Shown here in pieces: positions 5,623 to 12,933 of a DNA stretch of 17,179 nt. The translations under genes were made by a program, and so were the position numbers. This stretch comes from Candidatus Altimarinota bacterium. GTDB taxonomy: Bacteria > Patescibacteria > JAEDAM01 > BD1-5 > UBA2023. A model generated the notes under the pieces. The model ran no database searches, was not told the DNA's origin, and saw only the letters and a program-made list of their open reading frames with translations. The stretch lies in the NCBI GenBank assembly GCA_018457335.1, contig JAGYHI010000020.1:1-17179 (forward strand), read 5' to 3'. The number at the start of each line of letters is the position of its first letter. The first letter of the stretch is position 1.

Positions 5623-6918
5623 TTATTTACATTCTATAAAAGTTGCAACTACTTTTTCTATGACATTGTCATGTGTTTTTTGTACAGTGATTGTTAATTT
5701 TTTTCCTTCTTCTTCGAAAGTGATTTTTGTTCCTTCTGGCGGAAAAGCTTCGTACTCACTCATGAGTACATATGAGAGGGTTTCACCGAGATATTCTTCT
5801 GGGAGTGCGATATCAGTTTCGTGGAGATTAAATTCTTCGAGAATGTCATCGATGAGTACTTTTCCGACAGCTTCGATTGTTTTTTCATCTTTTTTGCAGA
5901 TGTAGATTTCTTCTTTGTCAGTTTCGTCTTTGATGTCACCAAAGACTTCTTCGAGAACATCTTCCATTGTGATGACACCAGCGACTCCACCATATTCGTC
6001 CATTACGACGGCGATATGACGACGCGATTTTTGAAATTTTTCAAAGAGATCATCGAGCGACTCAGAAAATGGCACTTTCATGATTTTTTCCAGTTTCATT
6101 TCAGAGAGTTTTTTTGATCCATTTCCTTCGGCTTGGAGTTTGAAAGCCGTTTTAAAATTAATCATAAACTCGACATCATCTGGGGATTTTGTATAAATTG
6201 GCATTCGTGAGTGCGATGCTTGAATTAAGAATTTACAAACCTCGTCAAGTGTCATTTCCATAGAAAGAAACTCGACATTGACGCGCGGTGTCATCACACT
6301 ATCAGCCATCATTTCTCGCAGAGAAAGGAGATTTTTGATTTGGCGTCGCTCATCATCTTCGACTTCGCCCTCTTCGTGACTCATATCGATAAAAGCCTCG
6401 ACTTCTTGATAACTAATTTGCTTTGCATAGCCGTCACCACCAAAAATTTTATTGACCAATTTTAGAAAAAGTCCTACAATAAAAGAGATTGGGTAAAAAA
6501 TCCAGATAAGAATGCGATAAATCGGTGCAACCATCAATGAAATTTGTACATTAAATTTTGTACAAACGGTTTTTGGGGTGATTTCTCAAAAAAGCAACAA
6601 AATAATCGTCACAGCAACTGTGGCTATGAGTGGTCCATATTCATCGGGAAGTTGCATTTTTTTAGCGATTTCCACCGTAGCAATCGTCGCAAGCGAGGCA
6701 CTGGCCACATTGACAATGTTATTTCCGATAAGAATCGTAATCAAAAGTCGGTCAGTATCCTTTCGGATGATTTCGAGCGATTTTGCACCAAATTTTTTCT
6801 CTCGCACAAGGCTTTGTACAGCGTGCTTCGAAAGAGTCATCAGAGCGAGTTCTGTCCCTGAAAAAAAGGCTGATAATATAATCAGAATAATAAATATACC
6901 TATCGACGCGGGGTCCAC
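5623..6918 (-). CDS. CNNM/CorC-HlyC family membrane protein with CBS pair
   Basis: A 431-residue membrane protein linked in its family to magnesium/cobalt homeostasis. UGA at 6588-6586 (residue 111) must be read through; it supplies the glycine of GEITPKT (111-117), the hallmark of the DUF21/CNNM membrane domain. Read otherwise, the gene falls into two frames. Order: membrane domain (about 1-185, with FFSGTELALMTLSKHA and IGNNIVNVASASLATI), CBS pair (about 208-330, with VMTPR at 208-212 and MDEYGGVAGVITMEDVLEEV from 306), and the C-terminal CorC/HlyC domain (about 340-427, with LPEEYLGETLSYVL). Start is GTG 6918. Promoter at 6958-6985; the phnA-like gene follows after 34 bases. Stop UAA. Confidence 0.93.
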
Positions 6919-6957
6919 GAAAAATTTTTAAATTAAAAAGTAAAGAATTTTATGCGT

Positions 6958-6985
6958 ATTTTATTAAAAAATTTAAAAAAAGCAA
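6958..6985 (-). promoter_or_regulatory. Promoter candidate for corC-phnA
   Basis: On the minus strand, TTGCTT (6985-6980), 16 bases, then TAAAAT (6963-6958). A second TAAAAT lies 11 bases further on. The -35 sequence and spacing equal those in front of nusA. The leader holds TTTTTAATTTAAAAATTT, which recurs before the phnA-like start. Confidence 0.5.
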
Positions 6986-7041
6986 GAGGAAAATGCATTG
7001 ATTCTTTATTACATCACTTGTAAGAAATTTTTTAAGAGTTT

Positions 7042-7070
7042 GTCATTGCGAGGCGAAGCTGTGGTAATTC
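7042..7070 (+). repeat. Palindromic intergenic element, GTCATTGCGAGGCGAAGC type
   Basis: GTCATTGCGAGG followed by CGAAGC and a degenerate GGTAATTC resembles a dispersed element of the form GTCATTGCGAG-GAAGC-GGCAATCC known in several bacterial groups. It is GC-rich in AT-rich surroundings. It is the first of a cluster of unlike elements running to 7367. Confidence 0.55.
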
Positions 7071-7096
7071 TTTATAAAGAAATCTATAATTAATAT

Positions 7097-7123
7097 GTCA
7101 TTCCCGCGCAGGCGGGAATCTGG
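7097..7123 (+). repeat. Palindromic intergenic element, GTCATTCCCGC type
   Basis: ATTCCCGC (7100-7107) and GCGGGAAT (7112-7119) form a perfect 8-bp stem with a four-base loop, followed by CTGG. It resembles widely dispersed repetitive palindromes of this sequence. Confidence 0.7.
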
Positions 7124-7156
7124 GTAAAAATATCTTACTTGGATGATAATACTACA

Positions 7157-7187
7157 CTGGATCCCCAGGTCAAGCCCGAGGATGACA
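7157..7187 (+). repeat. Palindromic intergenic element, CTGGATCCCC type
   Basis: CTGGATCCCCAGGTCAAGCC then CGAGGATGACA is the opposite orientation of the palindrome in copies A (2437) and B (7337), with one changed base in the CCCGGG core (CCCAGG). Confidence 0.75.
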
Positions 7188-7216
7188 AATTAGAGGTTCA
7201 AAAAAAAATAGTACCT

Positions 7217-7243
7217 GTCATCCTGAACTTGTTTCAGGATCTC
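7217..7243 (+). repeat. Palindromic intergenic element, GTCATCCTGAA type
   Basis: ATCCTGAA (7220-7227) and TTCAGGAT (7233-7240) form a perfect 8-bp stem with loop CTTGT, framed by GTC and CTC. Same size and same GTCATCC opening as the neighbouring elements, but a different core. Confidence 0.7.
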
Positions 7244-7264
7244 TAAAATTAAGAATTAAAATAG

Positions 7265-7313
7265 TTTCCCTTATTATATCCGCGGGGCACGAGAGGGAAA
7301 TGTCCGAAGGACA
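7265..7313 (+). repeat. GC-rich hairpin element
   Basis: TTTCCCT (7265-7271) pairs with AGGGAAA (7294-7300) around a core with CCGCGGGGCACG, followed directly by the small hairpin TGTCC-GAA-GGACA (7301-7313). I do not recognise the family. Confidence 0.45.
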
Positions 7314-7336
7314 AAGGGATTCTTAAAATCAGCATA

Positions 7337-7465
7337 TGTCATCCTCGGGCTTGACCCGGGGATCCAGACAATAAACAAATTCCTCTTCTTTTTCCTTAAA
7401 ACCTCACCCTCCAACTCCTATGCTTTCACCCAAAGGGCACGCGTGGAGCCAAAAGTACCAAAACC
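7337..7465 (+). repeat. Composite dispersed repeat, copy B
   Basis: It opens with TGTCATCCTCGGGCTTGACC, then CCAG at 7364-7367, then ATAAACAAATTCCTCTTC and a stretch ending CAAAAGTACCAAAACC. Block order matches copy A at 2437-2553, with copy B about 12 bases longer. A 69-residue open frame on the minus strand here has no protein character. Confidence 0.7.
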
Positions 7466-7547
7466 TTTGGGGGTGAAAAAACTCGCTCGCTTTTCGCTCA
7501 TTTATTGTACAGATTTTCATCTGACTCAAACAATTTTCACCCCCAAA
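7466..7547 (+). repeat. 82-bp element with perfect 14-bp terminal inverted repeats
   Basis: TTTGGGGGTGAAAA (7466-7479) and TTTTCACCCCCAAA (7534-7547) are exact reverse complements 54 bases apart. Inside is a second hairpin, CAGAT-TTTC-ATCTG (7510-7523), and a GCTCGC/GCGAGC-like stretch. It directly abuts copy B. It could be a small non-autonomous mobile element or a structured RNA. I did not find a clear target-site duplication. Confidence 0.55.
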
Positions 7548-7611
7548 CTCCCAACAAACTGACTTTCTTTTTTGGTTATTTTTAGAAGAAAAATTCTTTA
7601 AAATGAAAAAC

Positions 7612-7642
7612 AAAAAAGAAAGGAAATTGATTTTTCCTTTCT
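7612..7642 (-). terminator. Intrinsic terminator of the mgtC-like gene, left copy
   Basis: On the minus strand, AGAAAGGAAA (7642-7633) and TTTCCTTTCT (7626-7617) form a perfect 10-bp stem with a six-base loop, then TTTTTG and five more T. It lies 27 bases past the UAG stop. Confidence 0.85.
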
Positions 7643-7668
7643 AAAATTTTAGTCCTAAATTCTACTCT

Positions 7669-8391
7669 CTACATAAAAATATTTACCACCAAAATTGCAA
7701 TTAGTGTCAAAAATATTGAAATTCAAAATCCGATGAGAACGCTCCGAGCAAAAACTTTCTCTCCTTTGAAATAGGCGATAGAGGCTTTGACAGTATTGTT
7801 TGAAAGTGTTGCGATAAGAATTGTCGTCGCGGCTACTACAAGTGGTACGGTACCAGCAAGTGATTTTTCGGACATATCCATATTGATTGCATCGACATCA
7901 GCGAGTCCAGAGACAAGTGCGAGAATATAGTAAAAGGCTTCGAGTGGGATAAAATCTTTATAAATCAATCCAACTCCTGATAAAAACTTGATTGCAACAA
8001 TAATGAGCGCAAATTGAATCGCAGGTCAGAGCTCAAAAGGTGAGTCATATTGGTCGTCGATTTTGACTTCTTTTGTAGCCGGAGTTTGTTTATCTTTTCG
8101 GTAATAAAAATAAGTCATACCCGCGAGTGAAACGAGCATTACTGATGCTGGAATCGTGATAATCGAGAGGATTTTTGGATTGTAAAATCCCGCCACCACA
8201 ATGACTCGAAGTGCCATAATGGTCGAAGCCACGAGCGTTGCAGCTACATAGGCATAAGTATTTCCAGACTTATCTTGACTGCGGTTAGTCATCGCAGCAG
8301 TGACGGCTGTTGAAGAAATCATACCGCCGATTGCACCAGAGATAATCGCTCCTCCTCGGTCGCCGAGAATCCTCGAAAGAATATATCCTAT
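7669..8391 (-). pseudogene. MgtC/SapB-DUF4010 membrane protein, 3' part cut off at the repeat edge
   Basis: Inverted copy of the last 241 codons of the gene at 8392-9511. It has GYILSRILGDRGGAIISGA, MISSTAVTAAMTNRSQ, and the DUF4010 signature ALVSGLADVDAINMDMSEKS. UGA codons at 8028-8026 and 7725-7723 are read as glycine; stop UAG at 7671-7669. Homology ends exactly at 8391. In this frame a UAG lies two codons upstream of the edge, in the rc of the spacer, so the copy has lost its 5' part and cannot be a complete gene. It is either a truncated duplicate or a product of a chimeric join. Confidence 0.8.
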
Positions 8392-8788
8392 TTCCTATGT
8401 GCAGTCCGCTTTTTTTAAGAATCATACAAGCCTCACAAGTGAACTCGCAGCAATTTTGACATATATTGTCGGTGTACTTATTATGATTAGTGGGCCATCG
8501 TTTGCGGTTATTATTGCAATGTTAATATTAATTCTTCTTTCTACAAAGAGACAAATTAATAAATTTAAAACCTATATTTCACAAGAAGAATTTTCAACCA
8601 CGATAAAATTTGGAGTGATCGCACTCATTGTACTTCCACTATTACCAGATCATTCCTATTCGATTCAAGAAATTTTTTCTGGACTTTCTGGGAGTCAAAT
8701 CACACTTGGGCACGAAATTTTACAAATGCACTTTATTAATCCTTTTAAAATCTGGTTTTTTGTCGTCCTTATGGCAGGAATTGAGTTT
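8392..8788 (+). other. Unique 397-base spacer between the arms
   Basis: The only non-duplicated DNA in the window. It codes on the plus strand for membrane segments of the mgtC-like protein (SELAAILTYIVGVLIMISG, FAVIIAMLILILL, FGVIALIVLPLLP) and runs without a break into the right arm. It therefore marks 8392-17179 as the native, continuous stretch. TCCTAT occurs on both sides of the left join (8386-8391 and 8393-8398). Confidence 0.93.
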
Positions 8789-9511
8789 ATAGGATATATT
8801 CTTTCGAGGATTCTCGGCGACCGAGGAGGAGCGATTATCTCTGGTGCAATCGGCGGTATGATTTCTTCAACAGCCGTCACTGCTGCGATGACTAACCGCA
8901 GTCAAGATAAGTCTGGAAATACTTATGCCTATGTAGCTGCAACGCTCGTGGCTTCGACCATTATGGCACTTCGAGTCATTGTGGTGGCGGGATTTTACAA
9001 TCCAAAAATCCTCTCGATTATCACGATTCCAGCATCAGTAATGCTCGTTTCACTCGCGGGTATGACTTATTTTTATTACCGAAAAGATAAACAAACTCCG
9101 GCTACAAAAGAAGTCAAAATCGACGACCAATATGACTCACCTTTTGAGCTCTGACCTGCGATTCAATTTGCGCTCATTATTGTTGCAATCAAGTTTTTAT
9201 CAGGAGTTGGATTGATTTATAAAGATTTTATCCCACTCGAAGCCTTTTACTATATTCTCGCACTTGTCTCTGGACTCGCTGATGTCGATGCAATCAATAT
9301 GGATATGTCCGAAAAATCACTTGCTGGTACCGTACCACTTGTAGTAGCCGCGACGACAATTCTTATCGCAACACTTTCAAACAATACTGTCAAAGCCTCT
9401 ATCGCCTATTTCAAAGGAGAGAAAGTTTTTGCTCGGAGCGTTCTCATCGGATTTTGAATTTCAATATTTTTGACACTAATTGCAATTTTGGTGGTAAATA
9501 TTTTTATGTAG
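8392..9511 (+). CDS. MgtC/SapB-DUF4010 family membrane protein (5' end lost at the join)
   Basis: A multi-span inner-membrane protein of the MgtC/SapB-DUF4010 type, whose function is not settled. 372 complete codons from 8393, with about eleven hydrophobic spans. The middle has WFFVVLMAGIEFIGYILSRI and MISSTAVTAAM; the end carries the DUF4010 signature ALVSGLADVDAINMD and TLSNNTVKASIAYFKGEK. UGA at 9152-9154 and 9455-9457 is read as glycine; stop UAG at 9509-9511. The frame is formally open back to 8300, but 8300-8391 is antisense copy of the gene itself, so that N-terminus is not native. The true start and promoter lie outside the window. The terminator follows at 9538. Confidence 0.85.
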
Positions 9512-9537
9512 AGAGTAGAATTTAGGACTAAAATTTT

Positions 9538-9568
9538 AGAAAGGAAAAATCAATTTCCTTTCTTTTTT
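9538..9568 (+). terminator. Intrinsic terminator of the mgtC-like gene
   Basis: AGAAAGGAAA (9538-9547) and TTTCCTTTCT (9554-9563) form a perfect 10-bp stem with loop AATCAA, then five T. It lies 27 bases after the UAG stop. Confidence 0.87.
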
Positions 9569-9632
9569 GTTTTTCATTTTAAAGAATTTTTCTTCTAAAA
9601 ATAACCAAAAAAGAAAGTCAGTTTGTTGGGAG

Positions 9633-9714
9633 TTTGGGGGTGAAAATTGTTTGAGTCAGATGAAAATCTGTACAATAAATGAGCGAAAAGCGAGCGAGTT
9701 TTTTCACCCCCAAA
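9633..9714 (-). repeat. 82-bp element with 14-bp terminal inverted repeats, right copy
   Basis: TTTGGGGGTGAAAA and TTTTCACCCCCAAA bound the element; mirror of 7466-7547. It lies between the mgtC terminator and composite repeat copy B. Confidence 0.55.
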
Positions 9715-9843
9715 GGTTTTGGTACTTTTGGCTCCACGCGTGCCCTTTGGGTGAAAGCATAGGAGTTGGAGGGTGAGGTTTTAAGGAAAAAGAAGAGGAA
9801 TTTGTTTATTGTCTGGATCCCCGGGTCAAGCCCGAGGATGACA
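9715..9843 (-). repeat. Composite dispersed repeat copy B, right arm
   Basis: Mirror of 7337-7465. On the plus strand it ends in CTGGATCCCCGGG and the GAGGATGACA block. Confidence 0.7.
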
Positions 9844-9866
9844 TATGCTGATTTTAAGAATCCCTT

Positions 9867-10138
9867 TGTCCTTCGGACATTTCCCTCTCGTGCCCCGCGG
9901 ATATAATAAGGGAAACTATTTTAATTCTTAATTTTAGAGATCCTGAAACAAGTTCAGGATGACAGGTACTATTTTTTTTTGAACCTCTAATTTGTCATCC
10001 TCGGGCTTGACCTGGGGATCCAGTGTAGTATTATCATCCAAGTAAGATATTTTTACCCAGATTCCCGCCTGCGCGGGAATGACATATTAATTATAGATTT
10101 CTTTATAAAGAATTACCACAGCTTCGCCTCGCAATGAC
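9867..10138. repeat. Cluster of five unlike palindromic elements, right arm
   Basis: Mirror of 7042-7313. In plus order: GC-rich hairpin with GGACA/TGTCC (9867-9915), TCAGGAT type (9937-9963), CTCGGGCTTGACCTGGGGATC type (9993-10023), ATTCCCGC/GCGGGAAT type (10057-10083), and the degenerate GCTTCGCCTCGCAATGAC type (10110-10138). They fill most of the geneless 9576-10194 stretch between mgtC and corC. Confidence 0.65.
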
Positions 10139-10194
10139 AAACTCTTAAAAAATTTCTTACAAGTGATGTAATAAAGAATCAATGCATTTTCCTC

Positions 10195-10222
10195 TTGCTT
10201 TTTTTAAATTTTTTAATAAAAT
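10195..10222 (+). promoter_or_regulatory. Promoter candidate for corC-phnA, right arm
   Basis: TTGCTT (10195-10200), 16 bases, TAAAAT (10217-10222); a second TAAAAT is at 10228-10233. About 40 bases before the GTG start of corC. Confidence 0.5.
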
Positions 10223-10261
10223 ACGCATAAAATTCTTTACTTTTTAATTTAAAAATTTTTC

Positions 10262-11557
10262 GTGGACCCCGCGTCGATAGGTATATTTATTATTCTGATT
10301 ATATTATCAGCCTTTTTTTCAGGGACAGAACTCGCTCTGATGACTCTTTCGAAGCACGCTGTACAAAGCCTTGTGCGAGAGAAAAAATTTGGTGCAAAAT
10401 CGCTCGAAATCATCCGAAAGGATACTGACCGACTTTTGATTACGATTCTTATCGGAAATAACATTGTCAATGTGGCCAGTGCCTCGCTTGCGACGATTGC
10501 TACGGTGGAAATCGCTAAAAAAATGCAACTTCCCGATGAATATGGACCACTCATAGCCACAGTTGCTGTGACGATTATTTTGTTGCTTTTTTGAGAAATC
10601 ACCCCAAAAACCGTTTGTACAAAATTTAATGTACAAATTTCATTGATGGTTGCACCGATTTATCGCATTCTTATCTGGATTTTTTACCCAATCTCTTTTA
10701 TTGTAGGACTTTTTCTAAAATTGGTCAATAAAATTTTTGGTGGTGACGGCTATGCAAAGCAAATTAGTTATCAAGAAGTCGAGGCTTTTATCGATATGAG
10801 TCACGAAGAGGGCGAAGTCGAAGATGATGAGCGACGCCAAATCAAAAATCTCCTTTCTCTGCGAGAAATGATGGCTGATAGTGTGATGACACCGCGCGTC
10901 AATGTCGAGTTTCTTTCTATGGAAATGACACTTGACGAGGTTTGTAAATTCTTAATTCAAGCATCGCACTCACGAATGCCAATTTATACAAAATCCCCAG
11001 ATGATGTCGAGTTTATGATTAATTTTAAAACGGCTTTCAAACTCCAAGCCGAAGGAAATGGATCAAAAAAACTCTCTGAAATGAAACTGGAAAAAATCAT
11101 GAAAGTGCCATTTTCTGAGTCGCTCGATGATCTCTTTGAAAAATTTCAAAAATCGCGTCGTCATATCGCCGTCGTAATGGACGAATATGGTGGAGTCGCT
11201 GGTGTCATCACAATGGAAGATGTTCTCGAAGAAGTCTTTGGTGACATCAAAGACGAAACTGACAAAGAAGAAATCTACATCTGCAAAAAAGATGAAAAAA
11301 CAATCGAAGCTGTCGGAAAAGTACTCATCGATGACATTCTCGAAGAATTTAATCTCCACGAAACTGATATCGCACTCCCAGAAGAATATCTCGGTGAAAC
11401 CCTCTCATATGTACTCATGAGTGAGTACGAAGCTTTTCCGCCAGAAGGAACAAAAATCACTTTCGAAGAAGAAGGAAAAAAATTAACAATCACTGTACAA
11501 AAAACACATGACAATGTCATAGAAAAAGTAGTTGCAACTTTTATAGAATGTAAATAA
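10262..11557 (+). CDS. CNNM/CorC-HlyC family membrane protein with CBS pair, right copy
   Basis: 431 residues, identical to the copy at 5623-6918. GTG start; UGA 10592-10594 encodes Gly111 of GEITPKT. DUF21 membrane domain, CBS pair (VMTPR at 208-212; MDEYGGVAGVI from 306) and C-terminal CorC/HlyC domain. Family role is in magnesium/cobalt homeostasis. In this arm the gene lies downstream of the native mgtC-like gene, another membrane protein of a family linked to magnesium. The 750-base repeat-filled gap and the mgtC terminator make a shared transcript unlikely. Confidence 0.93.
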
Positions 11558-11591
11558 TTTATGTGTAATTTAATTTTTAATTTAAAAATTT

Positions 11592-11843
11592 ATGGCAAAG
11601 AAAAAATACGATTGGTACGCGGAAAATAACGATACCAATACATCTGAAATCGAAGTTTTTGATGCAAATGGAAACAGACTTCAGTCTGGCGATAGTGTAA
11701 TAGCTATCAAACCTCTCAAAATAAAATGAGGAGGTGACATCAAAAAATGAGAAAAATTTAAAAATATTCGTCTCACTGACAATCCAGAAGAGATCGAGTG
11801 CGGAAAAATCGTACTACGAACCGAGTTTTTTAAAAAAGTTTAG
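11592..11843 (+). CDS. PhnA/YjdM-like protein, C-terminal domain only, right copy
   Basis: 83 residues, identical to the copy at 5337-5588. UGA at 11727-11729 and 11748-11750 encode glycines in the conserved LKIKG and IKKGEK blocks. It lacks the zinc ribbon of full-length PhnA. The start lies 34 bases after corC and is preceded by the AT-rich TTTTTAATTTAAAAATTT leader rather than a Shine-Dalgarno. Stop UAG. Confidence 0.82.
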
Positions 11844-11864
11844 ATTTATTTTAAAAAAATAAAT
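11844..11864 (+). terminator. AT-only hairpin after the phnA-like gene, right arm
   Basis: ATTTATTTT-AAA-AAAATAAAT, directly between the UAG stop and the next TTGACA box. Weak terminator candidate; mirror of 5316-5336. Confidence 0.3.
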
Positions 11865-11892
11865 TTGACAAATAATTTTATTTTTTTATAGT
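11865..11892 (+). promoter_or_regulatory. Promoter of the small membrane-protein gene, right arm
   Basis: TTGACA (11865-11870), 16 bases, TATAGT (11887-11892). Confidence 0.7.
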
Positions 11893-11927
11893 GCTCTCCA
11901 CTTCATAAAAAGTATGAAGAACAAACA

Positions 11928-12170
11928 ATGGTTGTTTGTGAAATATCTTTTAAAGAAGTAGGAGTAAAAATGGGTTTTTTACAAACCATGGGGGAGTTTT
12001 TTATTTTTTTGATTTTCATAGTGATATTCTTGATGGGAGGTTTACTTTTTATAGTTTTCGTTACCTTTTTTTCAGATAAAGAAGACTTTGATAAAATAAT
12101 TGATCAAACAATGAAAGATTGCAATGAAATCAGAGAATCCTCAAAAACCCCAATCTTATCTGACGAGTGA
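11928..12170 (+). CDS. Small single-span membrane protein, unknown function, right copy
   Basis: Identical to the copy at 5010-5252. The preferred start is ATG 11970, with AGGAG at 11960-11964. Hydrophobic span FFIFLIFIVIFLMGGLLFIV, then a charged tail. UGA 12168-12170 lies within the terminator stem. Under code 25 the frame continues to UAG 12252-12254, past the T tract where the transcript should end. Confidence 0.6.
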   Translation: MVVCEISFKEVGVKMGFLQTMGEFFIFLIFIVIFLMGGLLFIVFVTFFSDKEDFDKIIDQTMKDCNEIRESSKTPILSDE

Positions 12171-12194
12171 TACTATTATCACTCGTCTTTTTTT
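12162..12194 (+). terminator. Strong intrinsic terminator of the small membrane-protein gene, right arm
   Basis: GACGAGTGAT (12162-12171) pairs with ATCACTCGTC (12178-12187), followed by a seven-base T tract. Perfect 10-bp stem. Confidence 0.9.
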
Positions 12195-12207
12195 ATTTTT
12201 TTAAATA

Positions 12208-12235
12208 TTTGCAAATTTTTAGATTTTCATATAAT
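12208..12235 (+). promoter_or_regulatory. Promoter of the VanZ-like gene, right arm
   Basis: TTTGCA (12208-12213), 16 bases, TATAAT (12230-12235). The leader contains AGGAGTAG about 35 bases before the ATG, too far away to act as its ribosome binding site. Confidence 0.65.
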
Positions 12236-12291
12236 ACAAAATATGAGATATTAGGAGTAGAAAAATAAAAATATTTCTTAATTTTGTTTTT

Positions 12292-12930
12292 ATGGCATTT
12301 CTTATTGGTATCCTATTTTACCCACTCTTTTTCTGTTTTTTCTACTACAAAAAACGGTCAAATATGACGAGAATTTTCTTATATAGCCTCTTTTATGTCT
12401 ATATGATATTTTTTATAGATATTGCATTTTTAAATGAGGTTTTTCATGGAGAATTTATAGATGATTCAATCCAATTTAAACATATAGTCCATTTTCAAAT
12501 TATTCCATTTGAAACTATCAAGGATTATCTCTACGGTTCTATGGAAAAAATGCTCGAACAAATGCAAACGAAAGAAGTAGTTCCGCCACACCTCATAGAA
12601 TCCTACTGGGAAGAAAACACGAGAAATGCTATCAGAGTTATCGGGGGAAATATTGCACTTTTCATTCCATTTGGATTTTTACTTCCTTTTCTTACTCAAG
12701 GGAAAATAACTCTAAAAAATAGTATTCTTTGGGCAATTGGGCTTGCTTTTTGTAAAGAATTTTTACAAGCCATTCTTGTAATTGAGTTCTATTTTCTTCT
12801 TCAATATAAGGTATATTTTGCTTTTGATATCGACGATATTATACTTGGATCACTCGGATTTCTCCTCGGTTTTTTTCTCTACAAAATATATATAAAAATC
12901 CTTCCAACTTTGAAAAAATTACAGCGATAA
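12292..12930 (+). CDS. VanZ-like family membrane protein, right copy
   Basis: 212 residues, identical to the copy at 4250-4888. About five membrane spans, with the conserved blocks NIALFIPFGFLLPFL and FDIDDIILGSLGFLLGFF. Single-gene unit between promoter 12208-12235 and terminator 12961-12989. Stop UAA. No resistance role is implied by the family name. Confidence 0.85.
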   Translation: MAFLIGILFYPLFFCFFYYKKRSNMTRIFLYSLFYVYMIFFIDIAFLNEVFHGEFIDDSIQFKHIVHFQIIPFETIKDYLYGSMEKMLEQMQTKEVVPPHLIESYWEENTRNAIRVIGGNIALFIPFGFLLPFLTQGKITLKNSILWAIGLAFCKEFLQAILVIEFYFLLQYKVYFAFDIDDIILGSLGFLLGFFLYKIYIKILPTLKKLQR

Positions 12931-12933
12931 ATT

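Larger units (their letters stand above)
1..8391 (+). repeat. Left arm of an 8.4-kb inverted repeat
   Basis: This arm is the reverse complement of 8789-17179, with position x pairing with 17180-x. All paired reading frames have identical lengths and translations, and bases checked at the outer end, at the promoters and at the inner edge agree. The match ends at 8391: base 8392 (t) faces 8788 (t), which do not pair. This arm ends abruptly inside the mgtC gene and is probably the secondary, copied arm. I checked it by eye, so isolated substitutions in non-coding stretches could have been missed. Confidence 0.97.

Noticed and set aside
7042..7367. CRISPR array
   Set aside because: The repeated blocks differ in sequence, orientation and spacing; there are no regular direct repeats with unique spacers.
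7404..7613. 69-residue open frame on the minus strand (and its mirror at 9567-9776)
   Set aside because: It lies entirely within copy B, the 82-bp element and the mgtC terminator region; composition is that of translated repeat, not protein.
8300..9154. A 284-residue open frame across the left junction, readable as a fusion protein
   Set aside because: Its first 30 residues are antisense translation of mgtC from the inverted arm; the same peptide appears on the minus strand at 8880. It exists only because of the join.
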